This document shows, in pieces, positions 26,957 through 36,602 of a stretch of DNA of 64,000 nt. The notes under the pieces were generated by a model. That model saw only the letters and a program-made list of their open reading frames with translations. It searched no databases and was not told where the DNA came from. Every line of letters starts with the position of its first letter. The first letter of the stretch is position 1. Source of the stretch: Chitinivorax tropicus (GTDB taxonomy: Bacteria > Pseudomonadota > Gammaproteobacteria > Burkholderiales > SCOH01); assembly GCF_014202905.1 (NCBI RefSeq), contig NZ_JACHHY010000011.1:1-64000 (forward strand). The letters run 5' to 3'. Position numbers and translations under genes: made by a program.

Positions 26957-27784
26957 ATGTCTGATGACATCACCTCGAAACGTGTCAAAACCATCGCCTT
27001 GTCGGCGGCCATCGTGGCATTGCTGGTGGGCGGGGGCAGCGCCCTGTTCGGTTCGTCCGGCAAGAAAGCTGATGGCAAGCACAATGGTGCCCATCAAGCT
27101 GCCGCAGACGCCCACCAAAGCGGCCAGGCCAGCGGCGGAGCAACCGAGGCAGCCCGTAAGAAGCTGGCTGCGGAAACCCTGAACAATCGCACCCCTGACA
27201 ACCAAAACAATTTGACTGGCGCTGCGCTGGGCGGGGGCGCAATCCAGCTGGCGCAAGCCGGGCCCAACAGCAGCTCTGGTGACAGCACCAGCTATGGCGG
27301 CGGCGGGGGGGGCTCATCCAGTGCACTGCCGTTCAAAGATGGCGACCTGATTTCACTGCAATGCCAAGACAATGTCCCCGGGCCAAAGTGGCTGAATGGC
27401 TCGACCAAGGCACAGTATGTCGGGCTCTCGATGCAACAGGAAAATGCACCCGCCTCGACATGGTGGAAAGTCAATCTGGTCAAGCAAGGCATGCTGCTGG
27501 AAAGCCAGGATGGCAGCGCCGGGCAGTATCTCAGCGCGGATGGTGATAAGGGCCTGCTTTTGCAAGCCAATGCTGGCAGCCCGAATGCAGCTTGGCTGAT
27601 CGAGAAGACCGAGCGTGGCTGGTCGCTCAAACATGAAACACCACAGGGTGGTCGCTTTGTGGACTGTGTCGCTGCGGACAAGCGAGTCTGGCTTGCTCCG
27701 ACGCGGGATGGTCACCTGAATGGCACCAGCTGGAAGATCGTCAAGAAAGGCTCGGGTAGCGACACCTCTGCGCAACAAAGCTAA
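26957..27784 (+). CDS. Hypothetical membrane-anchored protein with possible beta-trefoil domain
   Basis: 275 residues from ATG 26957 (GGAG six bases upstream). A short cytoplasmic head is followed by one membrane segment (about 13-31, TIALSAAIVALLVGGGSALF). A Gly/Ser/Ala/Gln-rich low-complexity linker comes next (about 35-120, with a run of seven glycines broken by serines). The C-terminal domain (about 122-265) contains repeated segments such as YVGLSMQQENAPASTWWKVN, YLSADGDKGLLLQANAGSPN and FVDCVAADKRVWLAPTRD. The roughly 40-residue periodicity with W/L residues suggests a ricin- or fascin-like beta-trefoil, but I cannot name a family. A strong terminator follows. Confidence 0.6.
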   Translation: MSDDITSKRVKTIALSAAIVALLVGGGSALFGSSGKKADGKHNGAHQAAADAHQSGQASGGATEAARKKLAAETLNNRTPDNQNNLTGAALGGGAIQLAQAGPNSSSGDSTSYGGGGGGSSSALPFKDGDLISLQCQDNVPGPKWLNGSTKAQYVGLSMQQENAPASTWWKVNLVKQGMLLESQDGSAGQYLSADGDKGLLLQANAGSPNAAWLIEKTERGWSLKHETPQGGRFVDCVAADKRVWLAPTRDGHLNGTSWKIVKKGSGSDTSAQQS

Positions 27785-27805
27785 CCCCAGCCATAGGTGG
27801 ATAGC

Positions 27806-27837
27806 AAAAAGCCCCAGTAAACGCACTGGGGCTTTTT
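27806..27837. terminator. Strong bidirectional terminator
   Basis: AAAAAGCCCCAGT and ACTGGGGCTTTTT form a 13-bp stem with a 6-base loop and T5 on each strand. It lies between the convergent beta-trefoil-like gene and the universal stress protein gene. Confidence 0.9.
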
Positions 27838-27857
27838 CATGCCTTGCTGACACGGTA

Positions 27858-28301
27858 TCAGCGATAGACCAATACCGGTATTCTACTGTGCGTCAGCACC
27901 TTATTGGTTTCACTCCCCAGCAACAAGCCTTGCAGTCCACGACGACCATGAGAGGCCATCAGGATCAGATCGCAGCCATGGTGCTCTGCTGCGGCAATGA
28001 TACATTGATACACAGAATCACCCGTGACCGCATCCGTGACGCATGGCACCTCACCCTCTTTGGCCAGGGCTTCCACTTTGCTGAGATACCGATCTGCCAT
28101 GCCGCGTTGCTGACGCTGGAAATCCGCCACGGCAGGTGTGCTGACAGGTGCATATTCCAGCAAAGGGGTGACAGGGAACAGATCCATCACATAGATGGAG
28201 GTGATCTTGGCGCCAGTCTCTCCAGCCATCTGAACAGCCGCCTTCACGGCCATCTCTGACAAGGGGGAACCATCGGTAGGAACCAGGATATGCTTGAACA
28301 T
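27858..28301 (-). CDS. Universal stress protein (UspA family)
   Basis: 147 residues, one Usp domain. It starts MFKHILVPTDGSPLSEMAVKAAV and ends with the ATP-binding signature ASHGRRGLQGLLLGSETNKVL, where the G-2x-G-9x-G-S/T pattern is complete, so this is probably an ATP-binding member. Family members protect cells under starvation, oxidative or membrane stress by mechanisms that vary. It is a cytoplasmic, single-gene unit. A longer frame to 28352 exists but has no family match. Confidence 0.92.
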   Translation of the reverse strand: MFKHILVPTDGSPLSEMAVKAAVQMAGETGAKITSIYVMDLFPVTPLLEYAPVSTPAVADFQRQQRGMADRYLSKVEALAKEGEVPCVTDAVTGDSVYQCIIAAAEHHGCDLILMASHGRRGLQGLLLGSETNKVLTHSRIPVLVYR

Positions 28302-28456
28302 GGCGGGGTGCTCCTTCAGGAAATGGCCGCCGATCATCGAATTGACCGACATGACATACCCCTTACCTTAACCCCCACCTCCCCTTTGTCTCTTGACGGA
28401 GGTCAAGCTTTGATGCCGAGCCCACGGTGCAATCCAGTCAGATCACGCCATCAGGG

Positions 28457-29767
28457 TCAGATCTGCTCGAACAACGAAAGCTTTTGCGTCTGCAAAAAGG
28501 TCTTCTGCGCGGCCTCCAGAAAGGTCTGCGTCAGCGCAAAATCACTGATGGCTTGCGCGTAGTCGAGATCGCCCAGGTCGCGTTTCTGCGTAGCATATTG
28601 CAATTGCAGATCATCCAACGTGTCCCGAACGGATTCGACTTCCTTCTGCCGGGTACCGATATCGGCCTGTACGGACGTGATGTTGGTGATGGCATTCTCA
28701 ACACTCTGCATGACCTGCCCAAGCTCGTTCTGGTAGAACGCCGCATTGGCGGGCGTATCTTTCTGTAACTTCAGCAGATTGGCAAACTGGGTCATGGTGT
28801 CGAAAATCTGCTTATCCTGCGACGCTTTGATGGTGAATTTGTCACCGGTTGCCGGTGCGCCATCGATGCTGGTCTGGATGCCCACATCGAATGCCACGGC
28901 ACCAGGGTCACCAGGTAGCCGCTTGAAGTCGATAGCGGCATTGGGTTGGAATACCCGCGCAAACGCCCCGGCCACAGGGGGGGCGCCGGTGAACACCGAA
29001 TTGCCGGTTGCTGTCTCAGTGATGTCATAACGTGTGACATTTGGTGTCACAGCGGTGTTGACTTCGAAAACGATGGTGTAATCCTTGACGGCTGCAGCCT
29101 GCCACTTGGCTAGGTCTTTGACCGTGCCCGGTGCAATGATGCCGTTACCGGTGTTGGTGTTCGGGGATGGTGCTTTGCCGACGAAAGTGCCATTACCCTC
29201 TTTGATGCGCTGATAGACATCACGTCCCGACTCACTGACGGGCAAGGCGCGCGATGGGCTAATCTGGATCTGCCGCTGTCCCTGATCCCCCAAATACACC
29301 ACCTGCCCAGGGGCCACCTCGTCGAATGGCTTGGTATTGCCCTGATAGCCGGAATACAGATACTGCCCATTGCCATCTTGTGCATTGGCAAGGCCGAGCA
29401 GCTCCTTGTATCGCTCATCCAGCTCAGACAACAAGGCCGCACGATCAGACTGGGTCAGCGTCGGGTTGCCGGCATAGACAGCTTGGGTTTTGACATTTTG
29501 CAGCAAGGTCACCACGGATTGCAGATAGCCTTCGCTCAGCGACACTGCGGAGCGCGCATTCTGGCCGTTGATTTTGAATTGCTCATTGAGCGCCGACGCC
29601 TGATCCACCTGCAGGATCTGCGCCGATGCGACCGGGTCATCAGCGGGCGTCAACACCCGTCGCCCAGATGAGATCTGCTGCTGCAGTTTCACCAAGTCGG
29701 CTTGATTCTGCCGGACGCTATTGATGCCGAGATTGTAGATATTCAGCGTGCTGACGCGCATTGCCAT
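28457..29767 (-). CDS. flgL: Flagellar hook-filament junction protein FlgL
   Basis: 436 residues. It has the flagellin-like N-terminus (MRVSTLNIYNLGINSVRQNQADLVKLQQQISSGRRVLTPADDPVASAQIL) and C-terminus (VQADIGTRQKEVESVRDTLDDLQLQYATQKRDLGDLDYAQAISDF). It joins the FlgK zone to the filament outside the cell. The central part is longer than in enteric FlgL and includes a module (..YTIVFEVNTAV.. through ..SIDGAPATGDKFTI..) that resembles modules in FlgK next door. Last gene of the flg operon in view. Confidence 0.95.
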   Translation of the reverse strand: MAMRVSTLNIYNLGINSVRQNQADLVKLQQQISSGRRVLTPADDPVASAQILQVDQASALNEQFKINGQNARSAVSLSEGYLQSVVTLLQNVKTQAVYAGNPTLTQSDRAALLSELDERYKELLGLANAQDGNGQYLYSGYQGNTKPFDEVAPGQVVYLGDQGQRQIQISPSRALPVSESGRDVYQRIKEGNGTFVGKAPSPNTNTGNGIIAPGTVKDLAKWQAAAVKDYTIVFEVNTAVTPNVTRYDITETATGNSVFTGAPPVAGAFARVFQPNAAIDFKRLPGDPGAVAFDVGIQTSIDGAPATGDKFTIKASQDKQIFDTMTQFANLLKLQKDTPANAAFYQNELGQVMQSVENAITNITSVQADIGTRQKEVESVRDTLDDLQLQYATQKRDLGDLDYAQAISDFALTQTFLEAAQKTFLQTQKLSLFEQI

Positions 29768-29779
29768 GATACGACTTCC

Positions 29780-32035
29780 TTAAATATTCAGAATGCTCTT
29801 GAATGTTTCCTGAGCAATACTGATCACCTTGCTGGCGGCCAGATAGGCTTGCTGATATTTCAATAGATTGGCGGCCTCTTCATCCAGATTGACACCGGAA
29901 AACTCGCTTTTTTGTGAGTTGGCCTCCTTGACCAAGGTATCCTGCGCCTTGACCCCGATCTTGACCTCGCTCGCCTGATTCCCCACCGTGCTGACCATCT
30001 GACTGTACGCAGACTGGTAGGTGGCCGACCCATCACCCAACACATTGGCGGTCTGCAGCCCCGCCAGCGCAAGTGCATTGCGGCTGTCCGCCGATGCATT
30101 GGTATTGGGCCCGACTTTGAACACATCCCCTGCCACCGGCGCACCAGAGAGCTTGATGCTCCAGCCGTTGAAGCTGACGGCATTGGCAATGGCCGGGTTG
30201 TAATTGAGACCAGAGGCCAATGTCGTACCCGTGGTGTTGTCAACCACATTGAATTGCGTGGGGGAGGTGAATGTCACCGTCACATTGTTCCGCACCTTAT
30301 CCAATTGTGGCAGAAATACTGATTGTGGTGGGTTCGGCACCGGTGCGCCAACGGGTCGGGCCGCTGGGTCGGGCACGACTTCACCGATGGTGCCGGTGCC
30401 AGTATTGACCGTGCCCTTGCTGGCCACAGTCTTGTCCACTACAAATTGATCGCCACTGGCTGGCACACCACTGATGGTGGTCTGCCAACCATTCACGGTC
30501 ACTGTGGCATTGGCTGGATAGGCCCAGACATAGCTGGCATTCGTCAAGGGCACAGCCGCACCCGGACGGGCGATCGGCGCACCGGTCGTGGTGTCGGTCA
30601 CTGTAAAGGTACCCGCACCGGTGAAATTGATCGTCACCTTATCATAAGGCGAATTACTGACCCCGCCATCTACCTTACCGGTGCCGACGTTGGTCAATGG
30701 CGCGTCGGTACGGAAGGGTGCCGCGGTGGCGATGCGGTTGGTGTCGGTAACCAGCATCTGGAAATCACGCGCCCCGCCTCGTGTGGGCTGGACCAGGAAC
30801 GAGTCCCCCGCCAGCGGTGCGCCGGCGGTGAGCGTGAATGTCACGCCATCCATGGTGTAACCTGCAGCGATCTGGGCGGCAGTGGCATTCTGCTTGTAAT
30901 TGTCAGACAAGCGGATGACATCATAGGTGCCAGCCTGCGTGAATACCACCCGATAGTCGCTATTGGTCAGCTCGCCCACTGACGACAGCTTGGCCTGGAT
31001 ATTGGCATTGCCGCCGTTGTTGGCATAATTGACCACGCGAGGCGTGGAGACCTGGAACAGATCCCCGCCCATGTTCCCGTCCAGGTCTTGCCCCAGACGG
31101 TGCTGTTCGTTCATGGTTCGACCAAGGCCGATAGCGACGCGACCCAACGCGTTCTGGGCCAGATTCAGGGTATTGGTACGGAAATTCAACAATGCGCCCA
31201 GTTTGCCACCCTGCAACAGGTTGTCGGGGATCGGCACATCGCTGAAGCCTTGCTTGAACGACACCGAAATCGATTCAGGATCGGTTGCCGACGGAATGGC
31301 TGAGAATTGGTTGGCGGTGCCACCCAACACCAGCATCTGCCCACTGCCGACTGCGACGTTGAGCGAGCCATCCGTCTGCTGCAAAGTGGTCACCTTGACC
31401 AGTTTGTTCAACTCTTGGATCACCGCATCCCGTTGATCCAACAGATCATTTGGATCACGCCCTGCGCCCGAGGTGCGGGCGGCGATTCCATTGTTGAGAT
31501 CAGCAATCTTGGTCGCCAACGCATTGATCTGGCTGACTGTCGAGGTGATCTGCTCATTGACGCCAACTCGTACCTCCTGCAACCGGGAATCGATCTGCCG
31601 GAACCGGCTGGCCAGTGTGTTGGCCAAGCTGATCATCTGCTGGCGGGCCGGTGCCGAGGCGGGATTGGAAGCGGCGCTTTGCAGGCCTTTGAAGAAATCC
31701 TGAATCGATGGCGACAAACCAACTGTCGGGTCGGCCACGATGCCATCGATGATGTTGACCTGCTGCTCATACCCCTTCAGATAGCCCTGCGCCGACTCTG
31801 CCGACAAAACCGACTGCTGCAGGAAATCGCTATAGGCGCGGACCACATTGGTGACCTCAACCCCTCGCCCGAAGAAGCCTGCGCCGGTGAACAAGGGCTT
31901 GGAGGCCTCCTGGCGGATCTCCTGGCGGTTATACCCCGCCGTCCCTGCATTGGCGACGTTATGCGAAGTCGTCAGCAGCCCCGATTGAGCCGCATTCAAC
32001 CCTGTCAACGCAACACCGAAAATCCCGCTAGCCAT
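29780..32035 (-). CDS. flgK: Flagellar hook-associated protein 1 FlgK, enlarged
   Basis: 751 residues, longer than typical FlgK proteins of about 550. The N-terminus (GIFGVALTGLNAAQSGLLTTSHNVANAGTAGYNRQEI) and the C-terminus (GVNLDEEAANLLKYQQAYLAASKVISIAQETF) are standard FlgK D0/D1 sequence. The extra length is a central region with three related segments, each ending in a motif like G.P.A/GD.F.V, described as a finding. It caps the hook and connects to FlgL. It lies 12 bases upstream of flgL. Confidence 0.95.
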   Translation of the reverse strand: MASGIFGVALTGLNAAQSGLLTTSHNVANAGTAGYNRQEIRQEASKPLFTGAGFFGRGVEVTNVVRAYSDFLQQSVLSAESAQGYLKGYEQQVNIIDGIVADPTVGLSPSIQDFFKGLQSAASNPASAPARQQMISLANTLASRFRQIDSRLQEVRVGVNEQITSTVSQINALATKIADLNNGIAARTSGAGRDPNDLLDQRDAVIQELNKLVKVTTLQQTDGSLNVAVGSGQMLVLGGTANQFSAIPSATDPESISVSFKQGFSDVPIPDNLLQGGKLGALLNFRTNTLNLAQNALGRVAIGLGRTMNEQHRLGQDLDGNMGGDLFQVSTPRVVNYANNGGNANIQAKLSSVGELTNSDYRVVFTQAGTYDVIRLSDNYKQNATAAQIAAGYTMDGVTFTLTAGAPLAGDSFLVQPTRGGARDFQMLVTDTNRIATAAPFRTDAPLTNVGTGKVDGGVSNSPYDKVTINFTGAGTFTVTDTTTGAPIARPGAAVPLTNASYVWAYPANATVTVNGWQTTISGVPASGDQFVVDKTVASKGTVNTGTGTIGEVVPDPAARPVGAPVPNPPQSVFLPQLDKVRNNVTVTFTSPTQFNVVDNTTGTTLASGLNYNPAIANAVSFNGWSIKLSGAPVAGDVFKVGPNTNASADSRNALALAGLQTANVLGDGSATYQSAYSQMVSTVGNQASEVKIGVKAQDTLVKEANSQKSEFSGVNLDEEAANLLKYQQAYLAASKVISIAQETFKSILNI

Positions 32036-32105
32036 TGTTCAACCCCTGTCGTCGAATCGACGCATCATGCTTATTAACGGCGTCATCCGCCTAAAATTGA
32101 GTATT

Positions 32106-33050
32106 TCAAGCCCACTGCTGATAGGCGGCCAATGCTGCGCGCCGCATGATCTGGTGGCCCGCCACCTTGGTCAGCTTGTTGGCATATTGCGGATCAGTCG
32201 CATACCCGCCTTGCTGGAGCGCTTGCGCAAACCCGGCTGCATCCTGGCCTTGATTCAATACATCTTTGTACCGATCATTTTTCTGCAGCAACTGGGCATA
32301 GTCCTCAAATGCCGCCTGATAGGATGAGTACACGCGAAAACGCTCGACCCGTTTCTCCGGCTGGCCATTCACATATTCGGTAGTGGTAACCTCGGCCACC
32401 GGCCCCTGCCAGCTCTTACCAGCCTTGATACCGAACAGATTGTGGCTGTCCTGGCCATTTGCATCGCGAATCATGCGCTTGCCCCAGCCCGTTTCCAGTG
32501 CGGCATGCGAGGCGAGCAGATGTGGCGCCACCCCAAGCTGCTCGGCGGCGGGTTTAGCATGGCTCACCAGCTTGTCCACAAATTGTTGCATGGCGGTCTT
32601 GGTCAACGGAGCGGCCATTGGGTCTGGCCGGGTGGTGCCAGGCAAGGGTGCCACCTTGGGCTGGCGTGCCTCAAGCGGCAGCTGGGCAGGGCTGTAGACG
32701 TGGTCACGCGACAACTGCTTCATGATCATGTCCGCCAGGCCGATCCCGCCTTTGCCCGACATCTGCGTGGCGTACTGATCATCCAGCAAACCGGTGAACA
32801 TCTTGGTTTCGCGGCTGCCGAACGGATCACCCTCATCCCCCATGCTGGCCGAGCGCATGGTTTTCAGCATCATCTGCAGGAACATCGACTCGAATTGCTG
32901 CGCCACGCCTTTCATGGCGCCCTTTTCATCGCGCTTGGCCTGAAGCTTTAACGCATCCAGGCTGTTGACATCCACACTCAGTCGATTGCTGAGATCGGGG
33001 CTTTGCGCCCTGCTGAGCAGAAGGGAAGGTGTCGAGTTCAAGGTCTGCAT
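32106..33050 (-). CDS. flgJ: Peptidoglycan hydrolase / rod assembly protein FlgJ
   Basis: 314 residues with both known halves. The N-terminal rod-cap part has AQQFESMFLQMMLKTMRSAS and DDQYATQMSGKGGIGLADMI. The C-terminal half is a glucosaminidase domain (PHLLASHAALETGWGKRM, then NLFGIKAG) with the catalytic Glu of ALETGWG. It cuts peptidoglycan so the rod can pass. The gene is in order between flgI and flgK. Confidence 0.95.
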   Translation of the reverse strand: MQTLNSTPSLLLSRAQSPDLSNRLSVDVNSLDALKLQAKRDEKGAMKGVAQQFESMFLQMMLKTMRSASMGDEGDPFGSRETKMFTGLLDDQYATQMSGKGGIGLADMIMKQLSRDHVYSPAQLPLEARQPKVAPLPGTTRPDPMAAPLTKTAMQQFVDKLVSHAKPAAEQLGVAPHLLASHAALETGWGKRMIRDANGQDSHNLFGIKAGKSWQGPVAEVTTTEYVNGQPEKRVERFRVYSSYQAAFEDYAQLLQKNDRYKDVLNQGQDAAGFAQALQQGGYATDPQYANKLTKVAGHQIMRRAALAAYQQWA

Positions 33051-33221
33051 GATTCATCCGCCTGTAGGGTGGCCTGTCTTGAGGGCTACCCTCGGTGGCA
33101 GCCCCATTCATCTGATATCAAGCAAGATCTGGGCCAGTAGTATTGAGGCAGGTCAGATGAATGCGGCAGGTCGGTCGCTCAGCCGAGGCCATTCCCCCGG
33201 CACCGCTATCAACACGCGAAA

Positions 33222-34319
33222 TCAGATGATTTCGAGATCGGCCTTCAGCGCGCCTGCCGCCTTCATGGCCTGCAAGATGGACAGCAGATCCTGCGGCGTG
33301 GCACCGATCGAGTTGAGCGCCTTGACCACATCAGACAACTTGGCGCTCTTTGCAAGTTGCATCACCCTACCCTGATCGGATTTGATGGCGATGTCGGCAT
33401 TCTGGACCGGCGTGGTCTGGCCCCCCGATAAAGCGCCGGGCTGGCTCACGTCGTTCCTGGCACCGATGGAAACGGACAGATTGCCGTGCGACACGGCACA
33501 TGGCTCGATGGTGACAGCTTGATTCATCACCACGGAACCGGTACGGGCATTGATCACGACACGGGCGGCATTCTCTGCCGGGTCAACGGCAAGATTTTCC
33601 AGCTGCGCCAGAAACTGCACCCGCTCATTGGAATCCACCGGCGCACGCACCTGGATCTGTCGGCCATCGATGGCCCGGGCGGTATCCAACCCGAATCGTC
33701 GATTGATCTCGTTGACCACACGGTTGGCCGTGGTGAAATCACTCTGCTGCAACTCGACATTGACAAAATCACCCTGACCCAGATTGGTGGGCACCGCCCG
33801 CTCGACTGTGGCGCCAGCAGGAATCCGCCCGGCATTGAGTTGATTGACCTGCGCACTGGAGCCCGCTGCCGAAGCCCCCGCCCCGCCCAGCAGGATATTG
33901 CCCTGGGCGATAGCGTAGATCTGCCCATCTGCCCCTCGCAGCGGGGTCATCAGCAGCGTACCGCCGCGTAGACTCTTGCTGCTGCCGATCGACGACACCG
34001 TCACATCGATCGGCTGGCCTGGGCGAGCAAATGCCGGCAAGGTTGCCGTCACCGATACCGGGGAAGTGTTTTTGGCCGACAGTGTTGTGCCGGGTGGAAT
34101 CTGCACGCCCAGTTGAGTCAGCATGGCAGTCAGGCTTTGCGAGGTCAGCGGGGAGCTGTCACCGGAGCCATCCAGGCCCACCACCACGCCGTAGCCGACC
34201 AGCTGGTTGGTGCGCACGCCTTGGATGGAAGCCAGCTCTTTCAGCCGCTGTTGTGCCTGCGCTGGCATCACAGCCAGCCACGATGCGGCGCATAACAGGA
34301 GGATTGACAGGCGCCTCAT
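33222..34319 (-). CDS. flgI: Flagellar P-ring protein FlgI
   Basis: 365 residues with a cleavable signal peptide (MRRLSILLLCAASWLAVMPAQA). Family blocks are RLKELASIQGVRTNQLVGYGVVVGLDGSGD, TLLMTPLRGADGQIYAIAQGN and ARVVINARTGSVVMNQAVTI. It forms the periplasmic P ring around the rod. The gene follows flgH with a 1-base gap; 171 bases separate it from flgJ, in which no gene was seen. Confidence 0.97.
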   Translation of the reverse strand: MRRLSILLLCAASWLAVMPAQAQQRLKELASIQGVRTNQLVGYGVVVGLDGSGDSSPLTSQSLTAMLTQLGVQIPPGTTLSAKNTSPVSVTATLPAFARPGQPIDVTVSSIGSSKSLRGGTLLMTPLRGADGQIYAIAQGNILLGGAGASAAGSSAQVNQLNAGRIPAGATVERAVPTNLGQGDFVNVELQQSDFTTANRVVNEINRRFGLDTARAIDGRQIQVRAPVDSNERVQFLAQLENLAVDPAENAARVVINARTGSVVMNQAVTIEPCAVSHGNLSVSIGARNDVSQPGALSGGQTTPVQNADIAIKSDQGRVMQLAKSAKLSDVVKALNSIGATPQDLLSILQAMKAAGALKADLEII

Positions 34320-34320
34320 G

Positions 34321-34989
34321 TCAGAACGGCAGCACGGTCAGAAAGAAGCGCTGCAGCCAACCTGGTTCCTGCACCGCACTGAGCGCCCCATTGGCGCGTT
34401 GTTCGATGCGGGCATCCGCCACCTTGGTGGAGGAAACGGTGTTGCCGACTTTGATATCAGCTGGGTTGACCACGCCGGAAAAGCGCAGGAATTCGTGCTC
34501 ATTATGGATGGCGATCTGCTTTTCACCCGCCACGGCCAGATTGCCATTGGGCAACACTTCCGTCACGGTCACGGTGATGGTGCCGGTGAAGGTATTGGTG
34601 GCAGTCGCCTCGCCCTTGCCCTCATGGTTGTTGCCAGAGCTGGTCTTGATGCTCAGCTGCCCCAGTTTATCCACCACACCTGGCGCATAGGGGATGGAAA
34701 ACGGGTTGGCGCTGGCGCTCATGCTGCCGGTGCGGTTGGCTTTGGTATCGGATTTGGTGCTGGCGGACAGCTTCTCCTGAATGGAGATCGTCAGGATATC
34801 GCCCACCCGCCGCGCCACACGATCTTCGAACAAACCTGTGCTGCCAGCCTGGAAAATCGCGCCGCTGCCGCCGGCCATGGGCGCTGTGGCGACGGGGCGG
34901 GCCGTGGTGGGGCCTTGCACAATGGTCTTGGGGGTGCTGGTGCACCCAACTAACGCAAGCATTGCAAAGATCAGCCAGACCTGTTTCAT
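34321..34989 (-). CDS. flgH: Flagellar L-ring lipoprotein FlgH
   Basis: 222 residues. The signal peptide ends in a lipobox (MKQVWLIFAMLALVGC, Cys16). Typical FlgH blocks are LFEDRVARRVGDILTISIQEKLSAS, GSGNNHEGKGEA-like SSGNNHEGKGEATATNTF and LRFSGVVNPADIKVGNTVSS. It forms the outer-membrane L ring together with the P ring of FlgI. Confidence 0.96.
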   Translation of the reverse strand: MKQVWLIFAMLALVGCTSTPKTIVQGPTTARPVATAPMAGGSGAIFQAGSTGLFEDRVARRVGDILTISIQEKLSASTKSDTKANRTGSMSASANPFSIPYAPGVVDKLGQLSIKTSSGNNHEGKGEATATNTFTGTITVTVTEVLPNGNLAVAGEKQIAIHNEHEFLRFSGVVNPADIKVGNTVSSTKVADARIEQRANGALSAVQEPGWLQRFFLTVLPF

Positions 34990-35002
34990 GACGCCTTCTC
35001 CA

Positions 35003-35785
35003 TTACAACTGGGTAAGTTTCTGCAGCATCTGATCAGATGCCTGGATGGCTCGGGAGTTGATCTCGAATGCCCGTTGGGCCTGAATCATGTTGATCAGTT
35101 CCTCAGTCACGTTGACATTGGAATTTTCAACATAGGTATGCAATAGAATCCCCGTGCCATTCAGCCCGGGCGTGTTGACCTGCGGCGCGCCGGACGAGCC
35201 GGTTTCCAGATACAGATTCTCGCCCCGCGACTGAAGCCCTGCTGGGTTGATGAAATCTGCCAACTGGATCTGACCGATCTGGACTGGTGTGACATTGCCG
35301 GGCTGCACCACGGTCACGATACCATCCAGCCCTACCGTCACGCTCTGGGCATTGGCTGGCAAGGTAATGTTCGGCTGTAGCAGATACCCGCTGGAGGTCA
35401 CCATCTGGCCTTGGCTGTTCAGCTCAAACGAGCCATCACGGGTATAGGCGGTGGTGCCATCCGGCAGCTGGATCTGGAAGAAGCCACGTCCATTGATGGC
35501 GATATCGAACGGATTGTCGGTCTTTTGCAACGTGCCTTCTGTATGAGTACGGGCTGTGGCCACCACGCGGGCACCCACGCCCAGCTGCAAGCCGGTCGGG
35601 ATTTCATTGGTCTGCGTCGCCAGCGCACCTGGCTGGCGCAGGGTTTGATAGATCAAGTCCTCGAACACGGCCCGTTGCCGCTTGTAACCAGTGGTGTTGA
35701 CGTTGGCCAGGTTGTGCGAGATCACATCGATATGTGTCTGCTGCGCATCCATGCCAGTTTTGGCTACCCAGAGTGCTCTGATCAT
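35003..35785 (-). CDS. flgG: Flagellar distal rod protein FlgG
   Basis: 260 residues, the usual length. N-terminus [47 protein letters not shown] and C-terminus [33 protein letters not shown] are diagnostic of FlgG. It builds the distal rod. The gene lies 13 bases before flgH. Confidence 0.97.
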   Translation of the reverse strand: MIRALWVAKTGMDAQQTHIDVISHNLANVNTTGYKRQRAVFEDLIYQTLRQPGALATQTNEIPTGLQLGVGARVVATARTHTEGTLQKTDNPFDIAINGRGFFQIQLPDGTTAYTRDGSFELNSQGQMVTSSGYLLQPNITLPANAQSVTVGLDGIVTVVQPGNVTPVQIGQIQLADFINPAGLQSRGENLYLETGSSGAPQVNTPGLNGTGILLHTYVENSNVNVTEELINMIQAQRAFEINSRAIQASDQMLQKLTQL

Positions 35786-35836
35786 ATATGTTCCAATTCA
35801 ATGTGTTGCACTGATTGCATCAGGACAGTTACGGCC

Positions 35837-36574
35837 TCAGCTCATATTGAGGATCTGGGCCGCCTGTCGTGCGTTCTGATCAGCGGTCTGCAACAGCTTG
35901 ATCTGTGTTTCGTATTGTCGAGAGTGGCTGATCATGTTCACCAGCGATTCAACCGCATTGACATTGCTGGCCTCGACTGCCCCTGCATACAGGCGCACAG
36001 CGGGGTCTGCCTCAGCCTGTGCACCATCACGCGTGCGGAACAGGCCATCCGGCCCCTTGGCCAGATTGCGCTCAGGCGGGTTGACCAGCTTCAGGCGCCC
36101 CACTTCAGCCCGGTTTTGTGGATTGTTGATCGGGATGGCCACTACCACCCCATCGTCACCGATTTCAACCCGATTACTGGGTGGAATGGTGATTTCACCA
36201 CCGTCCCCCACCACGGTCAGGCCATTGCGGGTACGCAGGATACCCTCGGCATCCACCTCGAAACTGCCATGGCGGGTATAAGCCTCACCCTGGGGCGTTT
36301 GCACAGCCAGCCAACCTTTATCGCGCACGGCCACATCCAGCTCACGACCTGTGTATTGGATTGGCCCTGGGGTCAGGTCAGCGCCTGCTGTCTGATCCAC
36401 CACGAAGGTGCGTGTCGGCAGGGCCGGGCTGCCCACGACGCGCAGCGCCCGGAAAGCGTTCTCTTCAGCCTTGTAGCCCGGCGTATTGGCATTGGCGAGA
36501 TTGTGGGCGGTTGACGCCTGCTGCAACAGCAGGTGCTTCGCGCCGTTCATCGCCACATAGATCAGTCGATCCAA
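35837..36574 (-). CDS. flgF: Flagellar proximal rod protein FlgF
   Basis: 245 residues. It starts MDRLIYVAMNGAKHLLLQQASTAHNLANANTPGYKAEENAF and ends VNMISHSRQYETQIKLLQTADQNARQAAQIL, as FlgF proteins do. It is a component of the proximal rod. Its order between flgE and flgG is the standard one. Confidence 0.96.
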   Translation of the reverse strand: MDRLIYVAMNGAKHLLLQQASTAHNLANANTPGYKAEENAFRALRVVGSPALPTRTFVVDQTAGADLTPGPIQYTGRELDVAVRDKGWLAVQTPQGEAYTRHGSFEVDAEGILRTRNGLTVVGDGGEITIPPSNRVEIGDDGVVVAIPINNPQNRAEVGRLKLVNPPERNLAKGPDGLFRTRDGAQAEADPAVRLYAGAVEASNVNAVESLVNMISHSRQYETQIKLLQTADQNARQAAQILNMS

Positions 36575-36602
36575 GCTATCTCCTCACCCGTTGACCATCT
36601 CA

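Noticed and set aside
35411-36514. 367-codon plus-strand frame over flgG/flgF
   Set aside because: Antisense to two clear flagellar genes.
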